From positions 2,666,001-2,730,000 of the forward strand of contig NZ_CP081294.1 in NCBI RefSeq assembly GCF_019711315.1: a DNA stretch of 64,000 nucleotides, given 5' to 3'. Each line of letters begins with the position of its first letter. Position 1 is the stretch's first letter. Below, piece by piece: positions 7,322 to 15,606 of this stretch. The translations under genes were made by a program, and so were the position numbers. This stretch comes from Qipengyuania gelatinilytica (GTDB lineage: Bacteria; Pseudomonadota; Alphaproteobacteria; Sphingomonadales; Sphingomonadaceae). Under the pieces are notes generated by a model. It did not search any database. It was not told the DNA's origin and worked only from the letters and a program-made list of their open reading frames with translations.

Positions 7322-8524
7322 TTGCAGCATTTTCCTGATGCCAAGGCTGTAGTCCGCGCACTTGCGCCGGACGAACCTGTTATCCTCAACCGCCCGCACG
7401 CCGCTGCGCGCGCTGCCCGCTTCTTTGTCGAGAAGTTTCCGGGCAAGTCGCTCTATGCGGTGAAGGCCAATCCGTCACCCGACCTGTTCCGCATCCTGTG
7501 GGACAATGGCGTAACGCATTATGACGTCGCTTCCATCGCGGAAGTGCGTCTCGTGCGCTCGGTACTGCCCGATGCGACGCTGTGCTTCATGCACCCCGTC
7601 AAGTCGCCCGGCGCGATCCGCGAAGCCTATTTCGAACACGGCGTGAAGACCTTCAGCCTCGACTCCAGCGAAGAGCTGGCGAAGATCGTCAAGGCGACGC
7701 GCGATGAAGACGGCAAAGACGCCACCGACCTGCGCCTGTGCGTTCGCCTACGCGTCTCGTCGGAGCACGCGGCGCTGAGCCTTGCGAGCAAGTTCGGCTG
7801 CGACCTCATCGAAGCGCCCGCTCTGCTGCAGGAAACCCGCCAGTATGCGGACTGGCTTGGCGTCTGCTTCCATGTCGGCAGCCAGGCGATGAGCCCGTTT
7901 GCCTATGTGCAGGCGCTGGACCGCACCCGTGCGGCGATTGCCGAGGCATCGGTGGTCATCGACATGATCGACGTGGGCGGGGGCTTCCCCTCGGTCTATC
8001 CGGGCATGGAACCGCCGCCGCTCGAAGACTATTTCAAGATCATCCACCAGCACTTCTACGCGCTGCCGATCGCCTACAACGCAGAGCTGTGGTGCGAGCC
8101 CGGCCGTGCGCTGTGCGCGGAATACAGCAGCCTGGTGGTGAAGGTGGAAAAGCGCCGCGGCGAAGAACTCTATATCAACGACGGCGCCTATGGCGCGCTG
8201 TTTGATGCCGCTCACGTGGACTGGAAATTCCCGGTTCGCGCGCTTGAAGACGACCTCATCAAGCCGGAGATGGATTTCGCCTTCTACGGCCCGACCTGTG
8301 ACGATGCCGATTACATGCCGGGTCCTTTCGCCCTGCCGGAAGACATCCAGGCCGGCGATTATGTCGAGATCGGCATGCTCGGCGCCTATGGCGCGGCGAT
8401 GAAGACCGATTTCAACGGCTTCGGCGCAGCGGAACGCATCTTCGTGACCGACGAACCGATGGCGAGCCTCTACGACGGCAGCCGCTCGCGTCCGCAGGCC
8501 GACAACGTCGTAAACCTGCGATAG
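7322..8524 (+). CDS. Ornithine decarboxylase (fold III, eukaryotic-like type)
   Basis: A 400-residue PLP decarboxylase that makes putrescine from ornithine. Motifs in order are YAVKANPSPDLF (Schiff-base lysine), FHVGSQAM, the phosphate loop DVGGGFPSVYPG, CEPGRALCAE, and GPTCDDADYM, which carries the dimer-interface cysteine and aspartate. Some relatives also accept lysine or arginine. No ATG fits the N-terminus. The TTG at 7322 (then QHFPDAK) lies 9 bases after an AGGGGG ribosome site and is preferred; the frame stays open upstream to a TTG at 7277. It follows the carboxynorspermidine genes and would supply their putrescine. The complex leader suggests feedback control. Confidence 0.9.
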   Translation: MQHFPDAKAVVRALAPDEPVILNRPHAAARAARFFVEKFPGKSLYAVKANPSPDLFRILWDNGVTHYDVASIAEVRLVRSVLPDATLCFMHPVKSPGAIREAYFEHGVKTFSLDSSEELAKIVKATRDEDGKDATDLRLCVRLRVSSEHAALSLASKFGCDLIEAPALLQETRQYADWLGVCFHVGSQAMSPFAYVQALDRTRAAIAEASVVIDMIDVGGGFPSVYPGMEPPPLEDYFKIIHQHFYALPIAYNAELWCEPGRALCAEYSSLVVKVEKRRGEELYINDGAYGALFDAAHVDWKFPVRALEDDLIKPEMDFAFYGPTCDDADYMPGPFALPEDIQAGDYVEIGMLGAYGAAMKTDFNGFGAAERIFVTDEPMASLYDGSRSRPQADNVVNLR

Positions 8525-8531
8525 GCAGAAA

Positions 8532-9305
8532 TCATCCGTACTCGGAGCGGTGGCTTTCGAGTACGGATTTTACCCGCCCGAGCGCTTCTCCGACGAGCGT
8601 GGGGAATTCTTCCGTATCCAGCTCCCGAACGGCGTTGTGAGCCGCGGCAATGCGCTTGGCCTGCGCCCAGTCCGTGCCCAGCGCGATCGCCCATTCGCGA
8701 AACTCGTCGGCTGCACCGGCATGTGGCTTGAGCGCCTTGGCCAATGTCGGGTGGAAATCGACCCTCCGGATCATCGACAGCAGCGAAAGCGGGAAGCCCT
8801 TGTCGAGATAGACAAGCGTGTCATCGACATGGATCGTCCCGCTGCTGCGGTGCAGGGCAAGCACGGACGAGAAATGGACGTCCTCGTCCTCGCAGACAAG
8901 CGGCACACCGGCAGGCACCTTGAAATCGAAATCGACGCCGAACTTGTCTGCAAGACCGGAGTCCTCGCACAGCGTTTCCTGCCACGGCAATTGCGGCAGC
9001 TTCCGTTTGTGCCGCAAGGTGCCGTAGAGGCGAGCATCGGGATAAGCCTCGTGCATCCACTCGCAGTGCAGCGTGTGGAAGGGGTGCAGGTTGAGGATCG
9101 CGGTCAGCTTGCGCCCGTTGTCGGTCAGCAAATCGACCTCGCTCTTCACGTCATCGGGCAACGTATAGCTGTCCAGGAAGACGTAATTCCCGTCCGCGAG
9201 GCGCACGAGTGAGGCCTGGGTGCCTAGATTGACAACCCCTCCCAGCTTGAAATCGCCGCTTACGCGCCAGAAGCCTTCGCCAATTTCGGTCAGTCTGCCT
9301 GTCAT
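8532..9305 (-). CDS. Metallo-beta-lactamase-fold-like hypothetical protein
   Basis: A 257-residue cytosolic protein. The start ATG 9305 (MTGRLTEIG) is preceded by AGGAGG; longer in-frame extensions have no plausible composition. The N-terminal part (NLGTQASLVRLADGNYVFLDS) and the segment LNLHPFHTLHCEWMHEAYPDA look like an MBL fold with a degenerate HxxHxxH metal motif in place of HxHxDH. A later HVDDTLVYLDKG resembles the strand carrying the metal aspartate. It may be related to DUF4336-type proteins. Substrate is unknown. It ends seven bases from the convergent ornithine decarboxylase stop. Confidence 0.6.
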   Translation of the reverse strand: MTGRLTEIGEGFWRVSGDFKLGGVVNLGTQASLVRLADGNYVFLDSYTLPDDVKSEVDLLTDNGRKLTAILNLHPFHTLHCEWMHEAYPDARLYGTLRHKRKLPQLPWQETLCEDSGLADKFGVDFDFKVPAGVPLVCEDEDVHFSSVLALHRSSGTIHVDDTLVYLDKGFPLSLLSMIRRVDFHPTLAKALKPHAGAADEFREWAIALGTDWAQAKRIAAAHNAVRELDTEEFPTLVGEALGRVKSVLESHRSEYG

Positions 9306-9382
9306 GAATTCGCCTCCTGCAAAGCGAACCATCGAGGGATGCAAGGTTTCCGGGACCGCAAGAATATGGCGATGCTGGTGGG

Positions 9383-10201
9383 CTATTCCCCGAAGCGCAC
9401 CATCACCTGCGCGCCGACCCCGACATCGGGGCTGCCGTCGGCAAGGCCGGTATAGGCGTAACCCTGCAAGCGCAGGTCGTCGTTGAGCTTGTGGGTGAGC
9501 GAGCCGGTCACTTCGCTGCGATTGGGCGAAGTGGGCAGCGAGCCGTCGCGCCAGTCGTAGTCGAGCCCGAAGGTGCTGTCGCCGGAGACGAAGTAGAGCC
9601 CTGCACCGGCGAGCCACGCATCCTCGAGCGGATAGTCGTCGTTCTGGCCGTTGAAGCGGCGCCCTGCGCGCACGGCTGCGCTGACATCGCCGAAAACCTG
9701 CAGCACTTCACCCTGCAGCGTGAAATCGGTCGTACCGGTGCTGAGCGCCTTCTCCTGCGAACCGGTCGGCAGTTTGACCTTGCCGGTCACGTCGAAATAG
9801 GTCGTGTCCGACACTTCGAAGGAATAGGTCGCCGCTACATTGGTGTCGCCGATGCCCGAGCGCGAGGCCGTACCCGTCGAACCGCTGCCACCGCCGGGAC
9901 CACCACCGCCGGGACCACCACCGCCGGGTCCGCCGCGCACGCCGCCTTCACCCGGAATGAGATCGGCGGGGCCCGAAACGTTGATATACGGCACCGACAC
10001 GCGCAGGTTGAAGTCGCCGGTCTGCCATTTCACCGTAACCGGTACGGCGAGGAATTCGGTGTCCTCGTCCTGGCCGTAGTCGCCGGTCGAATAGTCCGCG
10101 CCGACTGCGAGCTGTACGTAATCGTCGTCATCGGCATGCGCGACAGATGGAATGGCGATGAGGCAGGCAGTTGCCGCGCCGGCTGCGAAGGACTTTTTCA
10201 T
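9383..10201 (-). CDS. Outer-membrane beta-barrel protein with Gly-rich loop
   Basis: A 272-residue exported protein starting at ATG 10201 (MKKSFAAG) with a Sec signal ending VAHA before DDDDYVQ. The mature part alternates hydrophobic and polar residues as in transmembrane beta strands (YVQLAVGADYSTGDY, TYSFEVSDTTYFDVTGKVKLPTG, LTHKLNDDLRLQGYAYTGL) and ends with VGAQVMVRFGE. Such proteins are often annotated as transporter or MetA-pathway-phenol-degradation-like OMPs. An unusual Gly/Pro loop near residues 90-110 is encoded by three 15-bp repeats. It is separated from an upstream exported-protein gene by a strong hairpin. The precise role is unknown. Confidence 0.65.
   Translation of the reverse strand: MKKSFAAGAATACLIAIPSVAHADDDDYVQLAVGADYSTGDYGQDEDTEFLAVPVTVKWQTGDFNLRVSVPYINVSGPADLIPGEGGVRGGPGGGGPGGGGPGGGSGSTGTASRSGIGDTNVAATYSFEVSDTTYFDVTGKVKLPTGSQEKALSTGTTDFTLQGEVLQVFGDVSAAVRAGRRFNGQNDDYPLEDAWLAGAGLYFVSGDSTFGLDYDWRDGSLPTSPNRSEVTGSLTHKLNDDLRLQGYAYTGLADGSPDVGVGAQVMVRFGE
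9891..9935 (-). repeat. Three 15-bp in-frame tandem repeats
   Basis: On the plus strand the unit CCGCCGGGACCACCA occurs twice in perfect tandem (9891-9905 and 9906-9920), followed by a third variant (9921-9935). On the coding minus strand it specifies PGGGG-type pentapeptides in a loop of the outer-membrane protein. Because the unit is a multiple of three, copy-number change would lengthen or shorten the loop without a frameshift. Confidence 0.85.
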
Positions 10202-10230
10202 GTTTGGATCGGTTCCGCTGGATATGGTTG

Positions 10231-10274
10231 CGCGCCGCATGCCCGGCCTCCTGAACGACCGGGCATGCGACGCG
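10231..10274 (-). other. Long intercistronic hairpin
   Basis: Arms GCATGCCCGG (10237-10246) and CCGGGCATGC (10259-10268) are exact reverse complements around a 12-base loop. The stem extends outward by CGCG...CGCG with one mismatch. It lies between the stop of the Pro-rich exported protein gene and the start of the outer-membrane barrel gene, both on the minus strand. There is no T tract, so an mRNA-stabilising or attenuating hairpin is more likely than an intrinsic terminator. Confidence 0.65.
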
Positions 10275-10288
10275 CTGGAGTATTCGGA

Positions 10289-10732
10289 TTAGCCGCCGCG
10301 GCCGGGGCGGTCAGGACGTTCCGGACGCTCGGGCTTTTCGGGCTTTTCGGGCTTTTCCGGACGTTCGGGCTTGGTCGGACGCTCGGCACGAGCAATGCGC
10401 TCTGCCTTTTCATGCGTCACGACAGCACGTTCGCCTTCGATCTTGGTGATCGTGTGGACGTTGCCCGAGGGCGTTTCCACCGTCTGGGTCCAGCCCAGTT
10501 CGACCGTTTCGAAGGTCGGATTTCCGTCGGCGTCGAGGACGGGGTTGCCGTCTTCGTCGAGCACTTCGCGTTCCTCGGTAACCGCTTCACGCGTCACGAT
10601 CGCGCCGTTGGTTTCGGCGGTTTCGGTCGTCGTGTCGGTATCGGTGCCGGTGTCTTCCTGCGCAAGGGCGACAGGTGCGACAACGGCCATAGTCAGTGCG
10701 GTCGGCAGTGCGACCAGAGCAAGTTTTTTCAT
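10289..10732 (-). CDS. Exported protein with Pro-Glu-Lys/Arg repeat tail
   Basis: A 147-residue exported protein starting at ATG 10732 (MKKLALVALP) with a Sec signal ending ALAQE. The mature N-terminal part is Asp/Thr-rich (DTGTDTDTTTETAE), followed by a DxDGNPxxDxDGNP pair that looks calcium-binding-like. The last 35 residues are a low-complexity tail of (P-E-[KR]) units ending PGRGG. The tail DNA contains three perfect 9-bp repeats (GGGCTTTTC on the plus strand, 10331-10357), so the tail can change length in frame. The tail should be extended and partly polyproline-II. Function is unknown; a periplasmic or surface spacer or binding protein is possible. Confidence 0.65.
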   Translation of the reverse strand: MKKLALVALPTALTMAVVAPVALAQEDTGTDTDTTTETAETNGAIVTREAVTEEREVLDEDGNPVLDADGNPTFETVELGWTQTVETPSGNVHTITKIEGERAVVTHEKAERIARAERPTKPERPEKPEKPEKPERPERPDRPGRGG

Positions 10733-10912
10733 TACAACCCTCCATCGAGCCTTGGCGCGAGCGATCACCCGCGCCGAAAGCTCGTTCGCCTACTCGTCTT
10801 AAATTCCTTCAAAGGAGCAAGGTTAGTTCGACAGGGCGATGCATGGCGGGGGTGAGCGGAGAGGCTTGGCATTCCGCCCGTGTCATTGGTTAAAACCAGG
10901 TTTCCGAGGGGT

Positions 10913-11605
10913 TCAGTCGAACCCCACGAACCGGGCAGCTTCATCGACGCTCCGCCGGGTGATCTTGACGGGGTTCGCGGGGAAATCCTCGTCGGGCCAG
11001 CCCATGGCGACGGCCTTCATGATGACCTGGTCGTCCGGAATATTGGCATGCTCGCGCACGACGGGCGATTGCATGATGCCTTGCGAATTGATCACGCAGC
11101 CGAGGCCGCGGCTCCATGCCGCATTGACCAGCGCGGTGGTGACCGCGCCGCAATCGAAAGGCGTATCGTCGCTGCCCGAAAGTTCCTTATCGTAGGTAAC
11201 GATCACGCAGGCGGGGGCATCGAACTGGCGAAAGCCGCGCAGCACCCAGTCCTGCCGCTTTTCCTTGTCGTCGCGCTCGATTCCCATCGCCTCGAACAAC
11301 TGGACGGCGCAGCCGATCTGGCGTTCGCGGTGCACGCCCGCGAAGGGCTCGCCGCGGCGGAACTCGCGGCTGTCGGGTTCGCCTGCGAGGATACGCTCGG
11401 TGTTGCCCTTGCGAATCCGGTCGAGCGGTTCGCCAGTGATGACATGGAAGTGATAGGGCTGCGTGTTCATCGAGGACGGCGAACGCATGGCGAGCGCCAG
11501 CACTTCCTCGATCAATTCGCGCGGGACGGGCTTGTCGAGATAGCCGCGGATCGAACGTCGCCCGAGGACGACTTCATCGTATTTCTGGTCCGGATTTCCG
11601 CTCAT
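10913..11605 (-). CDS. Nitroreductase family protein
   Basis: A 230-residue FMN-dependent oxidoreductase of the nitroreductase family. Near the N-terminus it has RRSIRGYLDKPVP, the FMN-phosphate arginine motif, then SPSSMNTQPYHFHV, and near the C-terminus MAVAMGWPDEDFPAN, the conserved G-(Y/W)-x motif. These enzymes use NAD(P)H to reduce nitroaromatics, quinones or enones in the cytoplasm. Start ATG 11605 follows a GGGAGAGAG stretch; an upstream in-frame GTG at 11614 is possible. It lies 70 bases after the acyl-CoA ligase gene on the same strand. The physiological substrate cannot be deduced. Confidence 0.88.
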   Translation of the reverse strand: MSGNPDQKYDEVVLGRRSIRGYLDKPVPRELIEEVLALAMRSPSSMNTQPYHFHVITGEPLDRIRKGNTERILAGEPDSREFRRGEPFAGVHRERQIGCAVQLFEAMGIERDDKEKRQDWVLRGFRQFDAPACVIVTYDKELSGSDDTPFDCGAVTTALVNAAWSRGLGCVINSQGIMQSPVVREHANIPDDQVIMKAVAMGWPDEDFPANPVKITRRSVDEAARFVGFD

Positions 11606-11675
11606 CGCGTGCACTCTCTCCCTTGTCTCGGCACAGGTCTAGCCGAGCAGGATGGAAGCGCAAAGGACGCTACGT

Positions 11676-13289
11676 TCAGGCCGCGTCGTAGTCTCCGGCG
11701 AGATACTTGTCGCGCAGCTGGAACTTCTGGACCTTGCCCGATCCCGTCATCGGGTATTCGTCGACCTCGACCCAGACGACCGGCGTTTTCTGCGCGGCAA
11801 GATGCTCGCGGCAGTGCGCCTTCAGGACGGCAGGGTCGAGCGAGGCGCCTTCCGGCGTGCGGATGAAAGCAGCGACGATCTCGCCCCATTTCTCGTCCGG
11901 CAGGCCGACCACCGCGACCTGTGCGACCGTGTCATGTTCGAGCAGGATGTTCTCGATCTCTACGGGGAAGAGGTTCTCGCCCCCGCGGATGATCATCTCC
12001 TTCACCCGCCCGGTGATGGTGATGAAACCCTGTTCGTCCATCATGCCGAGATCGCCGGTATGCATCCAGCCTTCGGCATCGATGGCTTCTGCTGTGGCTT
12101 CGGGATTGTCGTTGTAACCGGCCATGACGCTGTAACCGCGCGCACAGATTTCACCGACCTTGCCCAGCGGCACGACCGAGTTCGTCTGGGGATCGCGGAT
12201 CGAGACGTCGAGCTGCGAGAAGGGCTGGCCGATCGTCTGCGTCTGTTTGTCCATCGGGTCGCTGTCACGCGTTCCGGTAAGCAGGGGAGAGGTCTCGGTC
12301 ATGCCGTAGCCATTGGTGAACTTGCAGCCGAACCGGTCCTTGATGCGGCGGATCAGTTCGGGCGAGACCATCGAGCCTCCGGCGCCGATCACATCGACCG
12401 ATGTCAGGTCGCGCGGGTTCGCATCGTCGACTTCGAGCATCATCATATACATCGTCGGCACGCCGATGACCGAGGTGATCTTTTCGGACTCCACCAGCTT
12501 GTTCGCAAGGTTCGGCTCGAACATCGGCGGCAGGACGATATGCGTGCCCGACTGACAGGCGCCCAGCACAGAGACCGCGCATCCGGTGGTGTGGAACAGC
12601 GGCGCAACCAGCAGGAGCTTGCCCTTGGGGTCGATTCCGAGCCGCTCGAAGGAATGACGCGAATTGTTGGTCAGGCCGTAGTGATGCAGCAGGACGCCCT
12701 TGGGAAAGCCGGTGCTGCCCGAAGTGTACTGGATCTGCGCGATGTCCGATGGCGTGACCTCGGGACGGGGCGAGGAAAGCGATCCGGTGGCGAAAAGCGC
12801 GTCCCGGTCCTGCATGTCGACCAGCTCGCGAAGCTGGTCATTGTCCTCGCCAATCGCCTTGGCGATCTCGGCCATCGGGTTGCCGCGGAAATTGCCGATG
12901 TGGAACAGGCCGACGGCGGAGGACTGCTCGATCACATAGGTGAGTTCGCGCTTCTGGTATCCCGGATTGGCGGTGACCAGGACCAACCCTGCGATGCCGA
13001 AGGCGTATTCGCACAGGATCCATTCGGGAATGTTCGGGGCCCAGATGACGATCCGCTCGCCTGGTTGGTACCGGGTCAGCAGCGCATCGGCGAGCTTCTC
13101 GGCATCCGCCAGCAGTTCGGCAAAGGTCCACTTGCGTCCCGATTCCCCGGTTTCGCTGAACTCTTCCAGCGCAATATCGTCCGGCCACTGCGAGGCGGCC
13201 TCGCGCAAGGCGGAGCCGACGGTGGTGTCGCGCAATTCGAGGTCGGTCTGGCGGGGAAAGAAGCTTTCGGTCAGCGAAACGTCGTACAT
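11676..13289 (-). CDS. Acyl-CoA synthetase (AMP-forming, FadD-like)
   Basis: A 537-residue member of the ANL adenylating superfamily that activates a carboxylic acid, probably a fatty acid, to its CoA thioester with ATP. Motifs are the P-loop YTSGSTGFPKGV, NGYGMTETSPLL, GWMHTGDLG, GRVKEMIIRGGENLFPVEIE and the catalytic lysine in GSGKVQKFQLR near the C-terminus. All core motifs are intact. Start ATG 13289 (MYDVSLTES) follows GGAGAG; upstream in-frame ATGs exist at 13304 and further out. The closest recognisable types are medium/long-chain acyl-CoA ligases used in beta-oxidation. It lies 75 bases after hemA on the minus strand. Confidence 0.88.
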   Translation of the reverse strand: MYDVSLTESFFPRQTDLELRDTTVGSALREAASQWPDDIALEEFSETGESGRKWTFAELLADAEKLADALLTRYQPGERIVIWAPNIPEWILCEYAFGIAGLVLVTANPGYQKRELTYVIEQSSAVGLFHIGNFRGNPMAEIAKAIGEDNDQLRELVDMQDRDALFATGSLSSPRPEVTPSDIAQIQYTSGSTGFPKGVLLHHYGLTNNSRHSFERLGIDPKGKLLLVAPLFHTTGCAVSVLGACQSGTHIVLPPMFEPNLANKLVESEKITSVIGVPTMYMMMLEVDDANPRDLTSVDVIGAGGSMVSPELIRRIKDRFGCKFTNGYGMTETSPLLTGTRDSDPMDKQTQTIGQPFSQLDVSIRDPQTNSVVPLGKVGEICARGYSVMAGYNDNPEATAEAIDAEGWMHTGDLGMMDEQGFITITGRVKEMIIRGGENLFPVEIENILLEHDTVAQVAVVGLPDEKWGEIVAAFIRTPEGASLDPAVLKAHCREHLAAQKTPVVWVEVDEYPMTGSGKVQKFQLRDKYLAGDYDAA

Positions 13290-13364
13290 CGGGCAGCTCT
13301 CCATCCGGCCCGGTGCAACGATCGATCGTTCTCTATCGCAGGCCGCAGCGGCCAAGTAAGCCGA

Positions 13365-14585
13365 TCAGGCGGCTTCCCGCAACTCCAAGTCCATGCGGTC
13401 CCAGATCTCGACGAGCGCATCGACGAGCTGGTCCATCATTTCCGGAGTGTGCGCGGGGCCCGGCGTGAAGCGCAGGCGTTCGGTGCCGCGCGGCACGGTC
13501 GGGAAATTGATCGGCTGAACATAGACGCCGTATTCGGCCAGCAGGATGTCGCTGATCTGCTTCGCGCGGACCGGATCGCCGACCATCAAGGGGACGATAT
13601 GCGTCACGCTTTCCATGACCGGCAGCTTGGCAGCGCGCATCTTGTCCTTGAGCGTTGCGGCGGCTGCCTGCTGGGCGTCGCGCTCTTCAGAGCTTTCCTT
13701 CAGGTGCTTCACCGCAGCGAGCACGCCTGCGACCAGCACGGGGCTGAGCGAGGTGGTGAAGATGAAACCGGGTGCATAGGAGCGGATGCAGTCGATCACG
13801 CGCTTGTCGGCCGCGATATAGCCGCCCATCACGCCGAATGCCTTGCCCAGCGTGCCCTCGATAATGTCGATGCGGTGCGCCGCTTCGTCACGTTCCGAGA
13901 TGCCGCCACCGTGGTCGCCATACATGCCGACCGCGTGGACTTCGTCGATATAGGTGAGGGCGTTGTACTTCTCTGCAAGGTCGCAGATCGCGTGGATCGG
14001 GGCGACATCGCCATCCATCGAATAGACACTTTCGAAGGCGATCAGCTTGGGCGTATCTTCGTCTTCGGCAGCCAGCAGCTGCTCGAGGTGTTCGAGGTCG
14101 TTGTGACGGAACACCCGCTTCTCGCAGCCCGAATTGCGGATACCGGCGATCATGCTGGCGTGGTTCAGCTCGTCGGAAAAGATCACGCAGCCCGGCAGCA
14201 GCTTCGCCAGCGTCGAAAGCGTCGCATCGTTCGAGACATAGCCACTGGTGAAGAGCAGCGCGCCTTCCTTGCCGTGGAGCTCGGCGAGTTCCTGCTCCAG
14301 CTCGACATGGAGGTGGGTGTTGCCACCGATATTGCGTGTGCCGCCCGAACCTGCGCCGACATCGTGGAGGGCGTTTTCCATCGCCTCGATCACCTTGGGG
14401 TGCTGGCCCATGGCGAGGTAGTCGTTAGAGCACCATACGGTGATCGGCTTGGGGCCGTTATGTCCGTGGAAGCAGCGCGCATTGGGGAATGCACCCTTGT
14501 TGCGCATGATGTCGATGAACACGCGGTAGCGGCCCTCCTCGTGGAGGCGGCCAATCGCTTCATCAAAAACCTGGTCGTAGTTCAC
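13365..14585 (-). CDS. hemA: 5-Aminolevulinate synthase
   Basis: A 406-residue PLP enzyme that condenses glycine and succinyl-CoA to 5-aminolevulinate, the first step of haem biosynthesis in alphaproteobacteria (Shemin pathway). Diagnostic features are [15 protein letters not shown], the glycine-rich [27 protein letters not shown], and the Schiff-base lysine in [12 protein letters not shown]. The length is standard for the family. The start is GTG 14585 ([10 protein letters not shown]). Presence of this ALAS, in contrast to glutamyl-tRNA reductase, is a strong alphaproteobacterial marker. It is followed downstream by the acyl-CoA ligase on the same strand. Confidence 0.97.
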   Translation of the reverse strand: MNYDQVFDEAIGRLHEEGRYRVFIDIMRNKGAFPNARCFHGHNGPKPITVWCSNDYLAMGQHPKVIEAMENALHDVGAGSGGTRNIGGNTHLHVELEQELAELHGKEGALLFTSGYVSNDATLSTLAKLLPGCVIFSDELNHASMIAGIRNSGCEKRVFRHNDLEHLEQLLAAEDEDTPKLIAFESVYSMDGDVAPIHAICDLAEKYNALTYIDEVHAVGMYGDHGGGISERDEAAHRIDIIEGTLGKAFGVMGGYIAADKRVIDCIRSYAPGFIFTTSLSPVLVAGVLAAVKHLKESSEERDAQQAAAATLKDKMRAAKLPVMESVTHIVPLMVGDPVRAKQISDILLAEYGVYVQPINFPTVPRGTERLRFTPGPAHTPEMMDQLVDALVEIWDRMDLELREAA

Positions 14586-14693
14586 CCGGGATCACCCGTC
14601 TCAACGCCGTCCAAAAGCGGCCGAATATGGCGGAGCACATAAGCAAACCGATTGCGTTTTGCCACCGCGATCTTTGCGAACGATTCGCAAGAT

Positions 14694-15488
14694 TCAGAAG
14701 CGCCTGAGCGAACTTATTCCGTATTGTTCGAAGGCTCCGGACAGCCGTTCGAAGTCCTGCAGCTCGCCGGTAGTGACGGCGAAGCTCTTGCTCCAGCGGG
14801 AGAATTTCTGGCCGCTCAGCAGGTGATCGATCCGGCGGGCGATGCCTTGCGCCCCGTGGACGAACTTCACGTCCTTGCCGAAGGCCTCGCGCAGCTCGGG
14901 TTCGAGAAGCGGGAAGTGGGTGCAGGCGAGCACGACCGTGTCGAGATTCTCCCCACCGGGCTGGAGCACGAGTCCCGAGGCCGCACTGGCAACTTCGTCC
15001 ACCGTGACCTCCTCGCCGCGCAGCTTGCGTTCGCCCAATGCGACGAGGCCATTCGCGCCATAGCGCAGCAGCCTCTTGCCCTCGGCAAAACGATTCTCGA
15101 GGTCGTCGACATATTGCTGCCGGACGGTCGCCTCCGTGCCGAGCAATCCGATGGTGCCGGTTTCGGTGATCGCGGCGGCGGGCTTGATGGCAGGCACTGT
15201 CCCCACGATCGGCGTTTCTAGCACTTCGCGTACCATGCCGAGCGCAATCGTGCTGGCAGTGTTGCAGGCGATGCAGATGAGCCGCGGTTCGTAGCGTTCG
15301 GCCATGCGACCAAGCAGCCCCGCGACGCGCGCAGCGACCTCCGCCTCGCTTTTCGTGCCATAGGGCAGTCCGGCCATGTCGGCGGCGTAGATCACGGGAG
15401 CTTCGGGCAGCAGTTCGCGCAGTTCGGCAAGCACGGTGAGGCCGCCGACGCCGGAATCGAACAGAAGTATCGGGGATTTAGAGTTCAA
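14694..15488 (-). CDS. murI: Glutamate racemase
   Basis: A cofactor-independent racemase that supplies D-glutamate for peptidoglycan. It has the two catalytic cysteines in ACNTAS and LACTHFPLL, the N-terminal DSGVGGLTV loop and GLPYGTKS. The frame is open to a TTG at 15521, but the TTG at 15488 (NSKSPILLFDSG) lies next to a GGAAGA ribosome site and matches the usual family N-terminus, giving about 264 residues. It is divergent from plsY. No accessory regulatory domain is present. The enzyme call is secure; the start is not. Confidence 0.93.
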   Translation of the reverse strand: MNSKSPILLFDSGVGGLTVLAELRELLPEAPVIYAADMAGLPYGTKSEAEVAARVAGLLGRMAERYEPRLICIACNTASTIALGMVREVLETPIVGTVPAIKPAAAITETGTIGLLGTEATVRQQYVDDLENRFAEGKRLLRYGANGLVALGERKLRGEEVTVDEVASAASGLVLQPGGENLDTVVLACTHFPLLEPELREAFGKDVKFVHGAQGIARRIDHLLSGQKFSRWSKSFAVTTGELQDFERLSGAFEQYGISSLRRF

Positions 15489-15606
15489 ATCGGATCTTCC
15501 GTTCGCGGTAAGCTTGCCCAAATCACAAACTGGGCCCTACATGCCTCGCTAGACAATTTGCCATGGCTTTCACAAGCCTTGCGCGCAACGACCGGGGATC
15601 GGGACT

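Noticed and set aside
11652..14642. 996-codon plus-strand frame across the acyl-CoA ligase and hemA
   Set aside because: It spans two real minus-strand genes and their spacer, with no family motif. It is an antisense shadow.
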